Under the pieces are notes generated by a model, which had not been told where the DNA came from, searched no databases, and was given only the letters and a program-made list of their open reading frames with translations. A stretch of DNA of 64,000 nt from Nereocystis luetkeana (taxonomy: Eukaryota > Sar > Phaeophyceae > Laminariales > Laminariaceae), in assembly GCA_031213475.1 (NCBI GenBank), contig JARUPZ010000024.1, positions 8,559,324-8,623,323 on the forward strand, read 5' to 3'. The translations under genes and the position numbers were made by a program. Every line of letters begins with the position of its first letter. Positions within the stretch are counted from its first letter, which is position 1. Positions 61,901-64,000 of this stretch are shown here, piece by piece.

Positions 61901-63025
61901 ATTACAATGCCCCCCGTGATAAATATGAAGTCATTTGCAGAAAAATATGACTACTACTCCCGACGATTTTTCCGTTCGTGCCTTTTCTCGAGGCGGCTCT
62001 AGTCTAACTGTACCTGTAGTCCCATCGGAATCAAATTTCGCACATATTTTTTCTGATATATTCAACGCTTTCGTACTGCAACCCCTCCTTTTGGGGACAA
62101 ATTACTTGGAAGTAATGTAGGACTGGGTTTTGAAACAGTAAAGGGGTGAAGAGGATCCACACGCCCGACAGTTATATGATCTACAGATAGGTCAGATATA
62201 TCGTCTAGATCCTCACCCTCAGTTCCGAGTGCTGCGCATGATCTGTATGGTACAGATCAAACCCAGGCAGCATGTCCTAATGTAGATCATGCAGCTCGCA
62301 GGGTTCCACCCGGCAACATGAGCTAGATCATACAGATCATACAGATCATACAGACCATACAGATCAGGAACGCATCTATCTGCCGTGAAAGAGCTAGCCC
62401 ATGAACTAAGAAGCGATGCTCTGTCCCGGGAGGGGAAGGGTCCTCGACGCGTAAACTTGGAAGAGCCGACCTTGCCAATAAGGGTATGTTCGATACGGTA
62501 TACCGATATATACCCGCGGGATTTTTTGTGGGGGTACCGAACTAGCCGAAGTGTTGGGTACGGGCATCGAGATCGTACCGAACCATACGGGAAAGTTCGG
62601 TAGATTGCGGCCGTACCGAACACTCTGATAGGGTTCGGTAAATACAATTTATCGAGCGAACACCCCCGTTGTACCTTGGTACGTACAGGTGGCCGATACC
62701 CCCCCCCCCTTCAAATCTGGGGGTAAAACACTCTTCGTTAAGACATTGAGCAATGTAACACACCATCAGGCGTACCGAACTGAGAGATTTGTCCATACCT
62801 TGTGGGGTGTGGTTAGCTACATTGTTCGCTGTTCACTGTCTCCGCAAACATGTTTTTACACCCACATTGTGCAGGGGGGGGAGGGGGGTCCCAGTCACCT
62901 CCTGTGTACCCTACCACCATACCGGAATACCCTTGCTCGCTCACCTTGCGCATTTTTTCCCCTAGCGTCAAGTGTTGCCGGATGCCGACCTCCGTGAGCT
63001 GCCCTTGCTTGCACAGCCGCCCCCC
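52353..63025 (-). CDS. Clade-2 histidine phosphatase, PXYLP1-like, six exons seen (both ends missing)
   Basis: Exons on the minus strand, 5' to 3': 63,025-62,945; 59,826-59,746; 58,680-58,600; 56,974-56,777; 54,532-54,386; 52,939-52,353. They give 391 codons without a stop, and all five junctions agree in phase (0). Landmarks: CKQGQLTEVGIRQHLTLGE, IYVRSTDYTRTLE (R-S-T-D substrate-pocket motif), AAFLMSFFPGSSG, RSCHNMTLPCSHK|GCVS, FALFSGHDTVVAPLLAALGA (catalytic H-D), PPYASHVAFELW and YVRVTFNGRPVTHRI. These are the conserved blocks of the histidine acid phosphatase branch. The CHN..PC..GCV stretch is characteristic of 2-phosphoxylose phosphatase 1, a Golgi enzyme that removes phosphate from the xylose of glycosaminoglycan linkers in animals; the substrate here is unknown. 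The catalytic RHG exon and any signal anchor should lie right of 64,000. A short exon between the third and fourth may be missing, since a Cys-rich stretch usual there was not seen. Confidence 0.85.
52960..53500 (+). repeat. Intronic CAACGGTCAAC tandem repeat
   Basis: Degenerate units of CAACGGTCAACAACCAACGG run from just upstream of exon f (in gene sense) for about 0.5 kb. They contain the exon f fragment at 53,116-53,178. Confidence 0.75.
53116..53178 (-). pseudogene. Duplicated fragment of phosphatase exon f
   Basis: Plus-strand text ACGGTGTCGTGGGCGGAAAA, GGAGCGAATTTCGTGACGGG, TTTGCCGCTCTAAACG closely matches 52,880-52,937, the start of exon f including the H-D codons. It has frame differences and no intact acceptor. 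Confidence 0.75.
54214..54330. mobile_element. Family A palindromic element
   Basis: TATTGCGGAGGACCACAGTA to CTATGGCTTCCCGTAGTAG; ends more diverged than most. Confidence 0.8.
54386..54532 (-). CDS. Phosphatase exon e
   Basis: 147 bp, acceptor TATCTATACAG|GGG, donor AGG|GTGACC. It reads GCVSPVLALSAMFEADRQMC, MKYVGAAGGGE and LYPFTSEILTNMR, the helix before the catalytic H-D exon. Confidence 0.85.
54524..54957 (-). repeat. ~205-220-bp tandem duplication across the exon e acceptor
   Basis: Unit 1 (54,524-54,724) and unit 2 (54,731-54,957) share CGCACCCCTG, GGAACGGAGAACACAGGCAC, GTCAGAGAG, GGCGCGGAGCCCTGCT, ATCATATGTTCCATCAGGGT and GATCAGGTCGGCGTAGGAT. The second unit carries the first bases of the exon but CTGTATAG has become CTGAGTAG. 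A weaker third unit is at 55,115-55,232. Confidence 0.8.
55430..55475 (-). pseudogene. Eroded fragment of phosphatase exon e start
   Basis: GTAGCGCCCAGAGCAAGG, TTCGGAGACACGCAACCCT parallels CATCGCGCTCAGGGCAAGG, ACGGGCGACACGCACCCCT at 54,497-54,534. Confidence 0.5.
55730..56300 (+). repeat. Family G: AGATCATAC array and flanks
   Basis: CAGATCATACAAGATCATAC array at 55,785-55,830. A TGATCTGCC array and CTGCTCAACATCTGATAACG at 56,230-56,300. Confidence 0.65.
56440..56625. repeat. Family H: GGGTCGGGTC array with converging half
   Basis: CCCACGGGTCGGGTCAGGAG, CTCACGGGTCGGGTCGGGTC, then CATCCGACCCGACCCACGGG in the opposite sense. Confidence 0.75.
56777..56974 (-). CDS. Phosphatase exon d
   Basis: 198 bp, acceptor GTGTGCGAGCAG|AAG (no strong pyrimidine tract), donor AAG|GTCAGT. 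It reads KVVVGACDRAAS, then DVVSDLTGLFGGGLADWKMT and ALHARSCHNMTLPCSHK. Confidence 0.8.
57096..57210. mobile_element. Family A palindromic element
   Basis: TATTACGGTGGACCATATTA to CTATGGTCCCCCGTAATAG. Confidence 0.85.
57211..57945. other. Intron sequence, nothing firm
   Basis: TCTAGAGCATCTAGACC and TACATTATCTAC words and a family G flank at 57,325-57,400. A missing short phosphatase exon could lie here, but none was recognised. Confidence 0.4.
57946..58056. mobile_element. Family A palindromic element
   Basis: TATTACGGGGAACCACATTA to CTATGGCCCCCCGAAATAAT. Confidence 0.85.
58140..58599 (+). repeat. Intronic GGATCGAAA repeat with a relic of exon c
   Basis: Degenerate GATCAAAAGGATCGAAA units fill the donor side of exon c. 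Within them 58,205-58,330 (minus: GAAAACGGAGATACGTTCTG and CTCGGGAATGGCC) resembles the end of exon c and its donor (GAAAACGGAGAGGTATGTTT). The donor GAG|GTATG has become GAGATACG. Confidence 0.65.
58600..58680 (-). CDS. Phosphatase exon c
   Basis: 81 bp, acceptor GTTTTCAACAG|TCG, donor GAG|GTATGT. It reads SAAAFLMSFFPGSSGMTIIT, DENENGE and directly completes the RTLE-SAAAFL helix begun in exon b. Confidence 0.9.
58800..58906 (+). repeat. GGGA microsatellite and G24 run
   Basis: Six GGGA units at 58,806-58,829 and an unbroken run of 24 G at 58,883-58,906. Confidence 0.95.
59024..59134. mobile_element. Family A palindromic element
   Basis: TATTACGGGGGGCCATAGAT to AACTATGGCCCCCCGTAATA. Confidence 0.85.
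59515..59700 (+). repeat. Repeat family D copy
   Basis: GACGAGCGGTTCTTAGAAGG, GCGACTCGCTC, GCGCTTTGCGCTTGGTGCAT, CGACGCGCTCCGTCCCGTCA and GACTACGGCCATGCATGACA; no terminal C run. Confidence 0.8.
59746..59826 (-). CDS. Phosphatase exon b: RSTDYTRT motif
   Basis: 81 bp, acceptor GTCTTTGGCAG|GCG, donor GAG|GTGTGT. It reads AYAKLLGGDLQQDQIYVRST, DYTRTLE. The Arg of RST contacts phosphate in related enzymes. Confidence 0.9.
59865..61035 (-). repeat. ~1.2-kb intronic tandem array, unit ~31 bp
   Basis: In gene sense the unit reads about TTGTCATTGGCCAGCTTATT then CGTGTCTAGTC, repeated some 35 times with divergence. It begins about 40 bases upstream of the acceptor of exon b. Confidence 0.85.
61036..61693. 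other. Intron sequence, nothing recognised
   Basis: Open stretches have no domain and no phase-matched splice sites. Confidence 0.45.
61694..61809. mobile_element. Family A palindromic element
   Basis: TATTACGGGGGACCATAGTA to ATATGGTCCCCCGTAATAG. A stray CCCCCCGTGATA half-end follows at 61,910. Confidence 0.85.
62150..62400 (+). repeat. Family G: CAGATCATA array
   Basis: GATCATACAGATCATACAGA units at 62,325-62,365, flanked by GGCAGCATGTCCTAATGTAG and GGGTTCCACCCGGCAACATG, shared with 55,715-55,775. Confidence 0.7.
62945..63025 (-). CDS. Phosphatase exon a: GQLT motif
   Basis: 81 bp: GGRLCKQGQLTEVGIRQH and LTLGEKMRK. The donor is AAG|GTGAGC. The acceptor is GGCAG|GGGGGG at 63,025; an alternative CAG six bases upstream (exon start 63,031) keeps the frame and adds two residues. 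Confidence 0.85.
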
Positions 63026-63059
63026 CTGCCCCTGCCCGGCACAGCACACAACCAGCACG

Positions 63060-63500
63060 GACATACGGCATGGCGCGAAATAAAAAAAAAAGGAGAAGAA
63101 AAATGCGCGAGAAATATCAGCAGATACCCCAATACGATGGATTTCAATACTCCGACGACAGCTCGCGAAGCATGCTTTCACGGCTGCTGTTACCGCCGTG
63201 TGGCTATATACAGCAGGGCAGACGACAAACGCAGCACGGTGCCTATTAATAGTACGTAAAACGGGCGCGAATAACAGCCGAAACTCCCAAACTCAAGGAA
63301 TGAATGAAATCCGCGACAACTCACGAAAGTATCACACACAACACGAATGTGTATATACGACACGGTGCAAAACAGGGAAAACGCGCGAGATTACCAACGG
63401 AAACCCCAACACAACCAGTTAATAAAATGGAACGACAAGCCACGGAGCAGCATCACGCGGCACGGCGCGTAAATGACGGAAAACGCGTGAGGACATTGGA
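63060..63500 (+). repeat. Degenerate repeat upstream of phosphatase exon a
   Basis: Words CACGGYGC, AAAACGCGCGAGA, GAAACCCCAACAC and CACACAACACGAATG recur at about 120- to 150-bp spacing, beginning some 35 bases before the acceptor in gene sense. Confidence 0.5.
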
Positions 63501-63662
63501 AACTGTCGACGACTTATGCGCGCCTTGGGGAACGGCGTAGGTCAGATGCTTCTGGCAACTCCATAGGAAAAAACTGCAGTACCCTAAAAGAGGTAAATAT
63601 CATGGGTTGGGTTCGCACCGGGAAGGGTGCGATCGTTTCTCTTAACAACGGCAAGGGTGCTT

Positions 63663-63757
63663 AGAACTGCAGTCATGTTTAGGGGACAAACCACTCAAAT
63701 TCCAAGCAATTCGCCCACAATTGTCTCCAAAACGGGACTGCACTCCTACAAAGGTTA
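63663..63757. mobile_element. Family B palindrome
   Basis: AGAACTGCAGTCATGTTTAG, GGGACAAACCACTCAAATTC and TTGTCTCCAAAACGGGACTG, CACTCCTACAAAGGTT. Confidence 0.75.
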
Positions 63758-64000
63758 AAAAAAAATCTCGAAAAAATATATTTTCGAAGCGCTCTCGACC
63801 AGATATTTCCGGGAACTACACCTTATCGCTGCTGTTCGGGACAGTGTTGGCACCAGCCTTGGCCTTCCCGTTTTGGAAAATTCGAGAGCGCACTCCTGTG
63901 CGAATTGAAAGGTCTTAAGGCACACGGCATTCGCTCGAAAAAATCAAACAGGCTTGCTGTAGTTAAGGCTTGCAGTGTACCTTGAAAGCCTTCCCGAGCA
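63758..64000. other. Right edge, no feature recognised
   Basis: A 65-codon open frame at 63,721-63,918 overlaps family B and has no domain. The catalytic N-terminal phosphatase exon was searched for on the minus strand by its RHG motif and not found. Confidence 0.4.

Overview
The window is nuclear DNA of a repeat-rich, intron-rich eukaryote. Genes are split by GT-AG introns of 0.2 to 8.6 kb, there is no operon-like packing, and tRNA-derived SINEs, a non-LTR retrotransposon, many short palindromic elements and long microsatellites are present. The style (huge repeat-filled introns, CAG/CTG tracts, C/G homopolymers) would suit an alga of the stramenopile type such as a brown alga, but that is a guess; nothing in the window fixes the taxon.

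Three host genes are supported. (1) On the plus strand a 28-kb gene, 2,198 to 30,558, reads in one frame through nine exons and joins a DEP domain to ankyrin repeats, a charged helix and a lysine-rich C terminus. Its exons match in phase across all eight introns. A further upstream exon at 1,826 is possible and the true start was not found. (2) On the minus strand, inside the 8.6-kb fourth intron of that gene, 17,971 to 17,683 encodes an N-terminal segment like the Hsp90 co-chaperone TTC4/CNS1; its TPR exons were not found. (3) On the minus strand from 63,025 to 52,353, six phase-matched exons encode most of a clade-2 histidine phosphatase, closest in pattern to 2-phosphoxylose phosphatase 1. 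The exon with the catalytic RHG motif should lie beyond the right edge and the last exon was not recognised.

From about 34,090 to 43,350 lies a decayed non-LTR retrotransposon. Its N-terminal half holds several RING-like zinc-binding modules, broken by in-frame stops and a frame-shifting 214-bp tandem duplication. Its reverse transcriptase core (about 40,783 to 41,935) is inverted relative to the rest and has lost catalytic motif A. A SINE sits in its 5' part, and copies of one dispersed repeat (family E) flank it on both sides.

The rest is repeats. Families recognised by recurrence inside the window: A, a ~110-bp palindromic element starting TATTACGGGGGACCATA (about 14 copies, one nested in another); B, a ~90-bp palindrome built on AGTCCCGTTTTGGGGACAAA; C, a ~175-bp element with GGTCCCTCTATAGTGC ends; D, a ~200-bp repeat ending in a C run; E, a long repeat of up to 0.8 kb; F, a segment shared by 5.8 kb and 45.7 kb; G, AGATCATAC-rich arrays; H, GGGTC arrays; I, a C-run-linked repeat; SINE1 and SINE2, both with tRNA-like heads; plus a third tRNA-like repeat at the left edge. 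A recurring theme is that introns carry private tandem arrays next to splice acceptors and degenerate duplicates of exon edges.
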